A stretch of DNA of 64,000 nucleotides from Nymphalis io. Its lineage: Eukaryota > Arthropoda > Insecta > Lepidoptera > Nymphalidae. The position numbers and the translations under genes were made by a program. The notes under the pieces are model-generated. The model was not told the origin of the DNA. It searched no databases and saw only the letters and a program-made list of their open reading frames with translations. Location: positions 3,562,561 through 3,626,560 of the forward strand of contig NC_065916.1 in assembly GCF_905147045.1 (NCBI RefSeq), read 5' to 3'. Positions 51,066 through 61,742 of this stretch are shown here, piece after piece (within the stretch, counting starts at the first letter, position 1; every line of letters begins with the position of its first letter).

Positions 51066-51442
51066 TTAATAATAATAATGTCCTCCAGACCGATTTCGGC
51101 CAAGGCGGCCAATCTCAAGAGAGATTAGCCAACTACGCAGGAGATATTATAGTGCACAAGTGTGTACGCAAACACAGGTGCACTCTCTATTCCCTAACTC
51201 CCATAATCCGATGGGACGCGATCCGATACGACCGGAAAGAGTTCAGGCGCAGGACCAACGGCTTTACGTGCTTTCCGAGGCACGGGAGTGTACACACTTC
51301 CAACTTCCAGACTCCGGGCTGCTACTGAGAATTTTCTGACAGAAATACCCAATAACTTTTTATTGGCATGACCTGGGAATTGAACCCAGGACCTCCGGGG
51401 TCTGCGGTCTTATATCAAGCCACTAGACCAACGAGGCAGGCA
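51066..51442 (-). mobile_element. SINE family B copy (copy 3)
   Basis: Equivalent of 22832-23208, reversed; complete. Confidence 0.85.
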
Positions 51443-51840
51443 AACGAGTTATCGATAGTATTGTGAACAGAGAGCTATAGTAACTATCGATAATATCGAC
51501 AATATTGACAAAAGACGATACTTTCGGAAGTACTGTCGATAATAGTTTTCGAGGTCAAACTATCGATAGTTCTGCAACACTGATACCTGGGATTAGGTAA
51601 ATGAAACTACAATTTATTAGATCACTAGAACAATCACTTCTACACTATATATACTCAGTAGCGAATATCTAGACAGCGCGATTCAGAAATGTGACATTTC
51701 GAATGAGCGCCATCTATCGTTAACGGGGTGTAACATACGCCATCATACAACTGGATAATAGAATAACGGAAGCTTTTACAAAGATTAATATAATTGAAAA
51801 ATGAGTATGAAAACTAGATAAAGATGTTTAGACAACTTGT

Positions 51841-52080
51841 AGCCGAGATGGCCCAGTGGTAAGAACGCGTGAATCTTAACCGATGATCGTGAGTTCAAAC
51901 CCGGGCAAGCACCACTGAATTTTCATGTGCTTAATTTGTGATTATAATTCATCTCTGCTTGACGGTGAAGGAAAACACCGTGAGGAAACCTGCATGTGTC
52001 TAATTTCACTGAAATTCTGCCACATGTGTATTCCACCAACCCGCCTTTAGCCCAGCAGTGGGACATTCACAGGCTGTTAC
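51841..52080 (+). mobile_element. SINE family C copy (copy 3, intron 6)
   Basis: Begins AGCCGAGATGGCCCAGTGG and ends ACATTCACAGGCTGTTAC; equivalent of 21790-22028. Confidence 0.85.
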
Positions 52081-52661
52081 GGAAACGAACGGCTTAGACA
52101 ACTGCACGGGACTAATAATGGTACTTGTGTGTGCGTGCAAGCACAGACAGTCTCTATTCCCACACACTCTTAATCCTATTGAGAACCGAGATGGTAGTGA
52201 ATAGAATGTGTAAATCGTTACCAATGATAGCGTGTTAAAACCCAGATTAGCACCACTAAATTGGAACAGCGTATTGGAATAAGCTCCTCATCAAAGGGAG
52301 AAGAGGTAGGGATTAGCCCAGCCGTGGGACATAGACATTTACATAAAATCCCAGGGTGAAAATTAGAGAGAGTTCAGGCGCAAACAATGTCTTTACATGC
52401 TTCCAAATCTCACTTCTAGTGTACAACTTACTTTTACTTTTCTTTTCTATTTACTTATTATAAAAAAATAACGCCTCTGCTGGGCTAAGCCCTCCCCTCC
52501 AATTGTGATTTGGAGCTCTAAATTGCTGTTTCAATGCGGGTTGATGGATATACATAGCAATACTTCATCCCATAAAAGCAGATCTCCTGACAATGTGCCC
52601 ATTCATCAAAGTGCAGTGGTGTTTTGCCCGGGCTTTGCAAGTGGGTGGGGGATTGTTCTTA

Positions 52662-52798
52662 TAGCATATGGGCCACCTGATGGTAAGTGGTCACCAACGC
52701 CCATAGACATTGGCATTGCAAGAAATGTTAACCATCGCTTACATCGCCAATGCGCCACCAACCTTGGGAACTAAGATGTTATGTCCCTTGTACCTGTA
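52662..52798 (-). mobile_element. Lep1-like fragment replacing exon 6 in copy 3
   Basis: ATATGGGCCACCTGATGGTAAG to GTTATGTCCCTTGTACC. It sits between intron 5 and mid-intron 6 sequence, so exon 6 is deleted here. Confidence 0.75.
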
Positions 52799-52865
52799 AT
52801 TAAATACTCAATATTTAATTTAGTTACTAGAACTCACGACTTCAACAAGATAATAACGAACGTAC

Positions 52866-52959
52866 CTTGAGTGAGAACGCCTATGAGCGTCGACTTGCCC
52901 GCCTCGTTCGCCCCCATCACCGCGACCCGCAGCTCGACGCTCTGCTGCGTGTCCGCCAG
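52866..52959 (-). pseudogene. GTPBP2: GTPBP2-like copy 3, exon 5 (P-loop)
   Basis: 94 nt, open, encodes the same GANEAGKS loop as copy 1. It is the only other copy of this exon. Confidence 0.88.
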
Positions 52960-53990
52960 CTGCGAACCGAGTACGTACTGTAGCGTAGACAGGTTTAGAC
53001 AGAGATAGAATTATCAAATCTTTTGACCCTTATCGTGTAACCAGTGTTGGTGTTTGTTTCGCTACTTAAGTAGCGAAACAAACTTGACAGTTGGTGCGTT
53101 CATTGTGTTTTATGTTCAATTTTCGCTTATATTTATGTTAGAAAACGATTCTAATCCAGTGTAAAGGCCGAGAAACAATCCTTATATCATATCGATGGTT
53201 ATACAGTGGTGCAGTGTCGTATTATTTCATGTTAAAGCGACAGCAAGAAGAAAATTGCCGGCGTGTATTTTCACGCGTAAGTACGACTATTTTGTCTCAA
53301 AATATAGTTTCTCAGTGATGTTTATTTATAGCATAGACGGAACCTTATATCGCATTAAAATTCTAAAGATAATATGATTTTCCAGTTTTTATTATTCATA
53401 ACCTATAATTATTTATCATGTAAGTGCTGAAAGCATCGGCAAAAAAAAGTCCCGATATTCGATAAAAAATATCGACTCGTCGACAATGAAACAAATAAAT
53501 ATGGAGTCCATTAATAAACTAAAGTGCTTCGTTATATGTATATATGATATTTTAATTTATTCGTTATCCTATTTATAGTTTTCTAACGACAACATGATTT
53601 AACATTCTTCATGAATTTATAATATTATTAGATTCCGAGTCAAGAGGGTAACATAGAAATATATGTGGCAACCATTCTTTATGAGGAGAACGCTAATCCA
53701 GTACCATATAAAGATGCCGAAGTACTATTGATAACGGAAACAAAAACAAACAATGCAACGGTTTTCGGGTGTAGGAGGAAAAGAAAAAAATATTATAATT
53801 AAAAAAAATGTATAATAAACATTAAAAAGTAAAATTTAATAACCGTATTTAGTTTTAATTAAGTCCCGAAAATCTCCCAAAACAGGGAACGCGGGTACTA
53901 TGGCAACGTTATAAGCACACATCGACAAACCATCTCCGTCTCGATCGCGGCCTCGCGGCCCCTCGGTGTACCAGTTCCAGGCGTGCCCAC

Positions 53991-54203
53991 CTTGCGGATG
54001 TACATCTCGGCGACGGCGCACGCGGGCGCCACGCGGCGGGCCCGCGCGCCCACGAGCGCGGCGCCGAGTGCGCGAGCCATGTCCCGCAGCGCGCGCAGCG
54101 ACGCCCGCAGCGCGCCCGCCCGCAGCCCGCGCAGCGCGCCGCAGTCGCGCATGCCCACCACGTACACCGCCGCGCCGCCGCCCGAGCGCAGCCACCACTT
54201 CAG
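53991..54203 (-). pseudogene. GTPBP2: GTPBP2-like copy 3, exon 4 without the deletion
   Basis: 213 nt, 71 codons, open; acceptor after a poly-C run, donor AAG|GTGGGC. It reads LKWWLRSGGGAAVYVVGMRD, then ALRASLRALRDMARALGAAL and EMYIRK. It supplies the 46 nt missing in copy 1 and lines up with the pre-GTPase domain of GTPBP2 (MRASLKTLHRMAEKVGADI). The exon is intact, but exons 1-3 and 6-8 are absent from this copy. Confidence 0.88.
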
Positions 54204-54263
54204 CTGCGGGGGGGGGGCACGTGTTGAGGTGTCAGGGTGACAATACGATATATTTTTACTGGA

Positions 54264-54552
54264 GGGAGAGCTTTGTGCGAGCCCGTCCGGGTACGAGGGG
54301 GTGCCTCGTCAGATATTCTACCGCAGACCAGCGGTACTCGGTATTGTTGTGTTCCGGTTTGAAGGGTGAGTGAGCCAGTGTAAATACAGGCACGGGGGAC
54401 ATAGCATCTTAGTTCCCGAGGTTGGTGGCGCATTGATGATGTGAGCGATGATTAACATTTCTTACAATGCCAATGCCTATGGACGTCGATGACCACTTCC
54501 CATCGGGTGGCCCATATGCTCGTCCGCCTTCATATTCTATAAAAAAAAAAAT
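54264..54552 (+). mobile_element. Lep1-like repeat (copy 3, intron 3)
   Basis: Reverse equivalent of 7651-7965. Confidence 0.65.
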
Positions 54553-55009
54553 TATCTCGCTGAATGTCAATCGCCTATCAAAATTCATTTTAATTAAACG
54601 ATTCGCTAACTAACAGCTCCACACGTGTGTATCCGGGGCATTATTATGCTTTTGACATACCGCTTAACGTTGTACGTCACTCGAAACGGCGCCACCTATC
54701 GGCCCCGAGTGGAACTACGAGCATCGCATCGATATATTTCACGAGCACAACCTCAATAAAATTGTTTGTATTATACGCTCAAATTGAATATACATATATA
54801 TTGCTTAAGCGACATATAAAAACACTATTGTTTTTTTTTAATCCGTGTTATAAAATGAATTACCTCGTGACGTTGAGCTGTCAAGACCACAGGGTCTGTA
54901 TGAAAGCACACACTGTAGCTCGTGGTTGCGTTTTATCAGCGTTAAAAGTCAAATTTAGCATATTTTTAAAACCTGATACTTATACAGAAAATGTAACCAG
55001 AAAATATAA
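54553..55009 (-). other. Intron 3 of copy 3, up to the copy 3/4 junction
   Basis: Matches 7245-7650 in copy 1 reversed. It loses similarity near AAACCTGATACTTATACAG (about 54970). Confidence 0.6.
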
Positions 55010-55035
55010 CCTAACCTGTCCTAACCTAACCTAAC
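55010..55035 (+). repeat. Short CCTAA (insect telomere-type) repeat at the copy 3/4 junction
   Basis: CCTAACCTGTCCTAACCTAA then CCTAAC: four exact and one imperfect CCTAA units. TTAGG is the canonical insect telomere repeat. Directly behind it copy 4 starts. Confidence 0.75.
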
Positions 55036-55680
55036 AGTGTGTCGGTCTCACCGAACGATTAGATTAAAAGAGTTAATTTTGACGAGACGTTTGGCGCGGT
55101 TGGTAGGTACTTGCCGAAGGTTGTGGGTTCGATTCCCACCCAGGACAGACATTTGTGTGCATGAACATGTCTGTTTGTCCTGAGTCTGGGTGTAATTTTC
55201 TGTATAAGTATGTATTTACAAAAGAAAAGTAGTATATGTAGTATATCAGTTGTCAGGTTTCCATAGCACGAGTTTTGTACAAGCTTAATTTGGGTGGCCG
55301 TGTGTGAAAAATGTCCCAGGATATTATTATTAGTTTCAAACATTTAGAATTAGGATTATGTTGTTAATGTACCAGGAGAACATAAACAGTGAGACGGTCT
55401 CACCGAACGATTAGATATTAAAAGAGTCAATTAGTTCCAGTTAGGATTACAGTGTTAATGTACCAGGAGATCATAAACAGTGAGTCGGTCTCACTGAACG
55501 ATTAGATTAAAAGAGTCAATTAGTTTCAGTTAGGATTACAGTGTTAATGTACCAGGAGATCATAAACAGTGAGTCGGTCTCACCGAACGATTAGATTAAA
55601 AGAGTCAATTAGTTCCAGTTAGGATTACAGTGTTAATGTACCAGGAGATCATAAACAGTGAGTCGGTCTCACCGAACGCG
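55036..55680 (+). repeat. Minisatellite units and SINE A at the start of copy 4
   Basis: Partial unit (55036-55076), SINE family A (55077-55335), then about four 89-bp units to the exon 3 region. Same order as 6090-6650 in copy 1. Confidence 0.88.
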
Positions 55681-55734
55681 GATGGCATTAATCGAAATAA
55701 GATCAATGTTAAATATATTCGATTTGGCCCTCAG

Positions 55735-55867
55735 AACATCCGACGCCGACGATTCCGGCGACGAGTGCTACGGGAGTCTACCCCCGGAGCCTCGTTTCGG
55801 GAACGTCGAGTACAAACTGCAGCTGGTCTCGCCGTGCGAGCGACGCTTCCAGCACCTGGTGACGCAA
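55735..55867 (+). pseudogene. GTPBP2: GTPBP2-like copy 4, exon 3
   Basis: 133 nt, open, with conserved Phe in CERRFQHLVTQ; otherwise equals copy 1. It is followed by a hybrid Lep1-like repeat (55921-56180) in place of exons 4-5. Confidence 0.87.
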
Positions 55868-55920
55868 GTGAATAATAAATAATATTAAATATATAACATT
55901 ATATATAACTTAGGTAGCTA

Positions 55921-56180
55921 ACTGGGTAGGTATCACCCACTCATCAGATATTCTACCGCAAAACAACAGTACTTGGTATTGTTGTGTTCCGGTTTGAAGG
56001 GTGAGTGAGACAGAATAATTACAGGCACAAGGGACATAACGTCTCAGTTCCCAAGGTTGGTGGCGCATTTGCGATGTAAGCGATGGTTAACAGTTCTTAC
56101 AATGCCTATGTCTATGGGCGTTAGTGACCATTCACCATCAGGTGGCCCATATGCTCGTCCGCCTTCCTATTCTATAAAAA
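55921..56180 (+). mobile_element. Hybrid Lep1-like repeat at the exon 4-5 deletion junction (copy 4)
   Basis: Same structure as 20445-20706. Confidence 0.78.
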
Positions 56181-56484
56181 AATATATTTATAAGGCTTCG
56201 TATCCAGAAGTTTTTGATTCGATTATCCCAGCTGTGGGTAAAAATGCAGTTACATTTTTAAACAAATTAAATGATACCTACTCAGTCGCGACAAAAACCG
56301 ACTTTGTTAATATTATATTGTAATATCATTTATTTTATCCTCAGATAAATATTTTATGGTCAAGAAACTTAGTTGTAATTACAATGGCAGTATAAAATTT
56401 GATCTTGAAATTGTAATGACGTCATTGGTTGATGGTATGTTAGCTGTTTGTAGTGCGCAATACAATAATTTTTCTTTTCTACAG

Positions 56485-56600
56485 TTGAACTCGATAACGG
56501 TAGAGGGAGCGCTCGCCTGAACATGTTCAGGCATTTGCACGAAGTGAAAAGTGGTAGGACGTCCTTGCTCAGCCACGAGATACTCGGCTTCGATGCTCAG
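56485..56600 (+). pseudogene. GTPBP2: GTPBP2-like copy 4, exon 6
   Basis: 116 nt, open, beginning TTGAACTC as in copy 2; keeps HLHEVKSG. Confidence 0.86.
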
Positions 56601-57224
56601 GTGCGCTAATGATTATTTTGATGTTTATTTAAATTAAGAACAATCCCCCACCCACTTGCAAAGCCCGGGCAAACACCACTACACTTTGATGTGCTTAATT
56701 AATGGCGCACATTGTCAGGAGATCTGCTTTTATGGGATGAAGTATTGCTATGTATATCCATCAACCCGCATTGAAACAGCAATTTAGAGCTCCAAATCAC
56801 AATTGGAGGGGAGGGCTTAGCCCAGCAGAGGCGTTATTTTTTTATAATAAGTAAATAGAAAAGAAAAGTAAAAGTAAGTTGTACACTAGAAGTGAGATTT
56901 GGAAGCATGTAAAGACATTGTTTGCGCCTGAACTCTCTCTAATTTTCACCCTGGGATTTTATGTAAATGTCTATGTCCCACGGCTGGGCTAATCCCTACC
57001 TCTTCTCCCTTTGATGAGGAGCTTATTCCAATACGCTGTTCCAATTTAGTGGTGCTAATCTGGGTTTTAACACGCTATCATTGGTAACGATTTACACATT
57101 CTATTCACTACCATCTCGGTTCTCAATAGGATTAAGAGTGTGTGGGAATAGAGACTGTCTGTGCTTGCACGCACACACAAGTACCATTATTAGTCCCGTG
57201 CAGTTGTCTAAGCCGTTCGTTTCC

Positions 57225-57464
57225 GTAACAGCCTGTGAATGTCCCACTGCTGGGCTAAAGGCGGGTTGGTGGAATACACATGTGGCAGAATTTCAGTGAA
57301 ATTAGACACATGCAGGTTTCCTCACGGTGTTTTCCTTCACCGTCAAGCAGAGATGAATTATAATCACAAATTAAGCACATGAAAATTCAGTGGTGCTTGC
57401 CCGGGTTTGAACTCACGATCATCGGTTAAGATTCACGCGTTCTTACCACTGGGCCATCTCGGCT
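57225..57464 (-). mobile_element. SINE family C copy (copy 4, intron 6)
   Basis: Equivalent of 21790-22028. Confidence 0.85.
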
Positions 57465-57862
57465 ACAAGTTGTCTAAACATCTTTATCTAGTTTTCATAC
57501 TCATTTTTCAATTATATTAATCTTTGTAAAAGCTTCCGTTATTCTATTATCCAGTTGTATGATGGCGTATGTTACACCCCGTTAACGATAGATGGCGCTC
57601 ATTCGAAATGTCACATTTCTGAATCGCGCTGTCTAGATATTCGCTACTGAGTATATATAGTGTAGAAGTGATTGTTCTAGTGATCTAATAAATTGTAGTT
57701 TCATTTACCTAATCCCAGGTATCAGTGTTGCAGAACTATCGATAGTTTGACCTCGAAAACTATTATCGACAGTACTTCCGAAAGTATCGTCTTTTGTCAA
57801 TATTGTCGATATTATCGATAGTTACTATAGCTCTCTGTTCACAATACTATCGATAACTCGTT

Positions 57863-58240
57863 TGCCTGCCTCGTTGGTCTAGTGGCTTGATATAAGACCG
57901 CAGACCCCGGAGGTCCTGGGTTCAATTCCCAGGTCATGCCAATAAAAAGTTATTGGGTTTTTCTGTCAGAAAATTCTCAGTAGCAGCCCGGAGTCTGGAA
58001 GTTGGAAGTGTGTACACTCCCGTGCCTCGGAAAGCACGTAAAGCCGTTGGTCCTGCGCCTGAACTCTTTCCGGTCGTATCGGATCGCGTCCCATCGGATT
58101 ATGGGAGTTAGGGAATAGAGAGTGCACCTGTGTTTGCGTACACACTTGTGCACTATAATATCTCCTGCGTAGTTGGCTAATCTCTCTTGAGATTGGCCGC
58201 CTTGGCCGAAATCGGTCTGGAGGACATTATTATTATTAAT
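57863..58240 (+). mobile_element. SINE family B copy (copy 4)
   Basis: Complete; equivalent of 22832-23208. Confidence 0.85.
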
Positions 58241-58358
58241 ACTATTGATAACAGCAATCCATAGGTATTCATTCGATAGTAACGATTTAATAAAACTTCA
58301 TTAATAATAGTGTTGTTACTGGGCCTACGATATTACTTATCTTGAGAAAGCAATAATA

Positions 58359-58359
58359 A

Positions 58360-58411
<52 letters not shown>
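58359..58411 (+). repeat. TAA microsatellite, about 17 units
   Basis: Tail of the SINE A at 58412-58637 (minus). It is longer here than in copies 1, 2 and 3. Confidence 0.9.
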
Positions 58412-58637
58412 TTGGACATTATTCACACACGGTCATCTGATCCCAAATTAAGCAGAGCTTGTGTTATGGAAACCAGACAACTGATATAATACATATACTA
58501 CTTTTCTTTTGTAAATACATACTTATATAGATAATTACACCCAGACTCAGGACAAACAGACATGTTCATGCACACAAATGTCTGTCCTGGGTGGGAATCG
58601 AACCCACGACCTTTGGCGTGAAAGGCAAGTATCTAGC
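58412..58637 (-). mobile_element. SINE family A copy (copy 4)
   Basis: Equivalent of 23332-23582, with the same breakpoint next to its head. Confidence 0.85.
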
Positions 58638-58766
58638 AAGGGTGGTTGGCGTAGCTATAGACAATACTATTACCATTACCAATAGTATGGAACTCGTTTT
58701 AAGGTCATACATAAGAGTTCACCCAGAAACACTTCGGGTTAAATAAAGGCTTGTGAAGCTACTCAC

Positions 58767-58876
58767 TCCTCATCCTTTTTGATTTCCTTGTCTACATTGT
58801 CTATGGTGTCCAGTATCGATTTTTGCGGCGCAACGCAGTTCCTTGCCATATTCTCGTCAGTTATTAACAGCGGTTT
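58767..58876 (-). pseudogene. GTPBP2: GTPBP2-like copy 4, exon 9 in reverse orientation
   Basis: 110 nt on the minus strand, open, splice sites kept; antisense to its neighbours as in copy 2. Confidence 0.88.
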
Positions 58877-58899
58877 CTGTAATAATACCAATATATACG

Positions 58900-58997
58900 A
58901 TGCATTAACATGTCTGTTTTACCTGAGTCTGTGTGTAATTGTCTATACAATAGTATATCAGTTGTCTGGTTGCCATAGTACAAGCTCTGCTTAGTTT
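58900..58997 (+). mobile_element. 3' half of SINE family A (copy 4)
   Basis: Equivalent of 23848-23955. Confidence 0.75.
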
Positions 58998-59056
58998 CGG
59001 ATCAGATATATATATATATATAGTTGAACGCAAATCACAGTAGTGTCGGCCGGCAG

Positions 59057-59162
59057 GGTGGCCGTGTTCCCGGTGAGCTGCGTGCGCGGCGCCGGCCTCA
59101 ACGCGCTGCACGCGTGCCTGCTGGCGCTGGCGCCGGGCCGCGACCTGCAGCGCTCCGAGGAC
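59057..59162 (+). pseudogene. GTPBP2: GTPBP2-like copy 4, exon 10
   Basis: 106 nt, open; SCVRGAGLNALHAC and APGRDLQ (Gly for Arg in other copies). Confidence 0.85.
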
Positions 59163-59242
59163 GTGAGTGAACCATATGTTGCGCAGTTGACTAGTATCCT
59201 TTTTATTAAATTATAAATGTTATTATTTATGTCACTTTACAG

Positions 59243-59311
59243 GAGGCGTGCGAGTTTCAAATAGTGTTCCTCGAAGACCCAAACGACCCTAGACGCTGTA
59301 TATACTTTCAG
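59243..59311 (+). pseudogene. GTPBP2: GTPBP2-like copy 4, fused exon 11/12
   Basis: 69 nt, identical fusion to copies 2 and 3. Confidence 0.88.
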
Positions 59312-59683
59312 GTGAGCAGAAAACTCTACTCGTTTTTAAAAGATTAGCAAACCTTAGATATGCGATTCCACGCGATTCGCTACCAGCTCTGCTGTATTGT
59401 ACACCACAAACACGTCTCGATCAATATATCTCTATATATAACACGACACTGTTACACTTAACTACTTATATACACTTTAGTTTTACTTACAAAGTTCCGA
59501 TAACAACTTCACAGATAACCAAAACGGTAAATTTTTCGCGAATCCATAGTCAATACCACAGAATATTAAGATTTCGACCAAATTTCAAAGTTGCTTATAT
59601 ACTCTACTTGCTATTGGAATCGACTATAGACTTGTATATGTTTGCACAGCACATTGTGTGTGTGTGTGTGTGTTTTTTTATCC

Positions 59684-59930
59684 GTAACAGCACGTGAATG
59701 TCCTACTGCTGGGCTAAAGGCCTCCTCTCCCTTTTTTGAGGAGAAGGTTTGGAGCTTATTCCACCACGCTGCTCCAGTGCGGTTTGGTAAATACACGTGG
59801 CAGAATTTCAGTGAAATTAGACACATGCAGGTTTCCTCACGATGTTTTCCTTCATCGTAAAGTACGAGATGAATTATAATCACAAATTAAGTACATGAAA
59901 ATTCAGTGGTGCCTGAACCATCTTGGCTGT
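59684..59930 (-). mobile_element. SINE family C copy (copy 4, intron 12)
   Basis: Equivalent of 24592-24839, with a 4-bp deletion in ACACATGTGGCAG. Confidence 0.85.
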
Positions 59931-60015
59931 TTTTTTATATGCTAGCAATATTAGCACAGACTGTGCAATATAATATGTAATGCGGTCATGAATTAAATTT
60001 GATTGAATGTAACAG

Positions 60016-60111
60016 GCGTCCGTGCATGTCCTGAGACACTCCACGCCAATCTACCCAGGGTTCCAGTGCTCTGTGCATGTCGGGAACGTGCGTCAGACGG
60101 CCATTATCGAG
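60016..60111 (+). pseudogene. GTPBP2: GTPBP2-like copy 4, exon 13
   Basis: 96 nt, open; STPIYPGFQC and ending IIE. Confidence 0.85.
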
Positions 60112-60245
60112 GTAACGAATACATACATCAAACTCACTTTGCGGAATGGAATTAAATAGTTTAATTTTGATATAATTTGTGGTGTTGCGTAAAATACTTA
60201 GGTATGATAATGATATTTATTTTTTTATGTTATATTCCTGTTTAG

Positions 60246-60516
60246 CGGTAGAATATCTGATGAGTGGGTGGTACCTACCCAGGCAGGTTTGCACAATGCC
60301 CTTACCACCAGTTACCACACACTCTTATAATATATTCTGCCGCCAAACAGCAATAGCATTGTTGTTGGTGAGTAAAACAGTGTAACTACAGGCACGAGGG
60401 ACATAACATCTTAGTTCCCAAGGTTGGTGCCGCATTGTTGATGTAAGCGATGGTTAATATTTATTGCGGTGTCAATGTCTATGGGCGGTGGTGACCACTT
60501 ACCATCGGGTTGCTCA
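60246..60516 (+). mobile_element. Lep1-like repeat in intron 13 (copy 4)
   Basis: Equivalent of 25160-25430. Confidence 0.65.
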
Positions 60517-60552
60517 TCTCATCGCTGACCACGGATATATTTTTAGCTTTAG

Positions 60553-60680
60553 GGTATAATGTCTCCGAACAACGTGCTGAGCGTGGGCGAGGGGGCCTCC
60601 GTGCTGTTCAGGTTCGCCCGCTGTCCGGAGTACCTCGTGCGGGGCCACCGGCTGCTGTTCACGGCGGGGCTGGGGACCAG
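60553..60680 (+). pseudogene. GTPBP2: GTPBP2-like copy 4, exon 14
   Basis: 128 nt, open; LSVGEGASVLFR and RGHRLLF. Confidence 0.87.
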
Positions 60681-61197
60681 GTACCGCTCAACGAACCCAA
60701 CGATAACTTCTAATTACAGTTGAATTGTTGAGCCAATAAAGTATATCGTCAGCTCAGTGTTGGTATCCGAGATCGCTAGCTCCACTGACTTTCACACATT
60801 TAATTTATAAGTGTTCGGTGAAGGAAATCCATGCATCGAAGCAGGTTGTGGAATAAGCTCAAACCTTCTCCTGAGAAGGAGAGGTTTTAGCCCAGCTGTG
60901 GGACATTTATATACTGTAACTGTTTTGAATCATGTTGGAATAAGTTTTGTTCTTAAGAAGAGATATCTTCGACCAACAGACACTTTTGTACTTTACTAGC
61001 AAAACCCGGTAGGTGGCTGTTAATGTGGTACAGCGCCATCTAGCGGCGTTACAACGAAGTGGATATTATAAAAACATCCATGAGACATACATCTAAATTT
61101 CAACTATGATGGTGATTCAAACGGTCCGAACTCTATTAATCACAAACAGATACACAAACAGCCATTTTTATATATTAACGAAATTGTTTTGTTACAG

Positions 61198-61240
61198 AGC
61201 CATCGGCCGGGTCACGCAAACCTTCCCGTACATACCATGA
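61198..61240 (+). pseudogene. GTPBP2: GTPBP2-like copy 4, exon 15 with stop
   Basis: Same 43-nt terminal exon as copies 2 and 3. Confidence 0.85.
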
Positions 61241-61742
61241 ATTCTATAGAACACGGCTCCAATGTAAAATTCGAGATCTCTCTAGAATATTCTAGATAAA
61301 TTAAATATATTAATTGTATCTGTAACCAGTTTTCTTGTCGTGTTCACTTCATGATTGCGTGGGAGGCGTTTCGCCTTGCGGATTAAATTACAAAAAACGA
61401 CAAACGATGATGGTATTTTTATGTTACATAAAAACAGTGTTGCCAACCTCTTAGAAGCATCCTCCTGACGGATGAATTGAAACAAATACAAAATACATTT
61501 ATAATATGATGTTAAAAAAAAGCAAATCAAGTACTGCAAGTAGCATTAGTAAACTTGAAATATACTCAATTAAATGAAGCTGAAGAGTTAATCCCCGGAG
61601 AGAATTTTGAAATAAAACGCAATTTTTTCGCAAATCCATAATGAATATCACAGATAACTCAAAATCTCGACCAATGATATCGCGCCAATTCAATGTCGGT
61701 TGTTAATTTGAGTTTGTCTACTCTTGTGGCTTTAATACACTA
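61241..61742 (+). other. 3' flank of copy 4 with internal deletion
   Basis: Matches the copy 2/3 flank to CCCCGGAGAGAATTTT (about 61606), then jumps to GCAATTTTTTCGCAAATCC, which in copy 3 lies about 0.9 kb further on. Confidence 0.7.

Larger units (their letters stand above)
42490..52660 (+). repeat. Left arm of a large imperfect palindrome
   Basis: This arm is the reverse complement of 56636-64000 with indels. Matching points include 43054 with 63442, 48852 with 60811, 49153 with 60510 and 52224 with 57081. Left-only material is the truncated RTE (43362-45661) and about 0.7 kb at 47160-47770. The inner end is at GGGGATTGTTCTT (52660). Confidence 0.9.

Noticed and set aside
55010..55035. 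True chromosome end
   Set aside because: Only about five CCTAA units, with ordinary sequence on both sides.
52660..56636. Palindrome as a simple hairpin-read artefact
   Set aside because: The arms differ by substitutions, indels and a LINE with target duplication, and the spacer contains different exons on each side. Assembly mixing of haplotypes is still possible.
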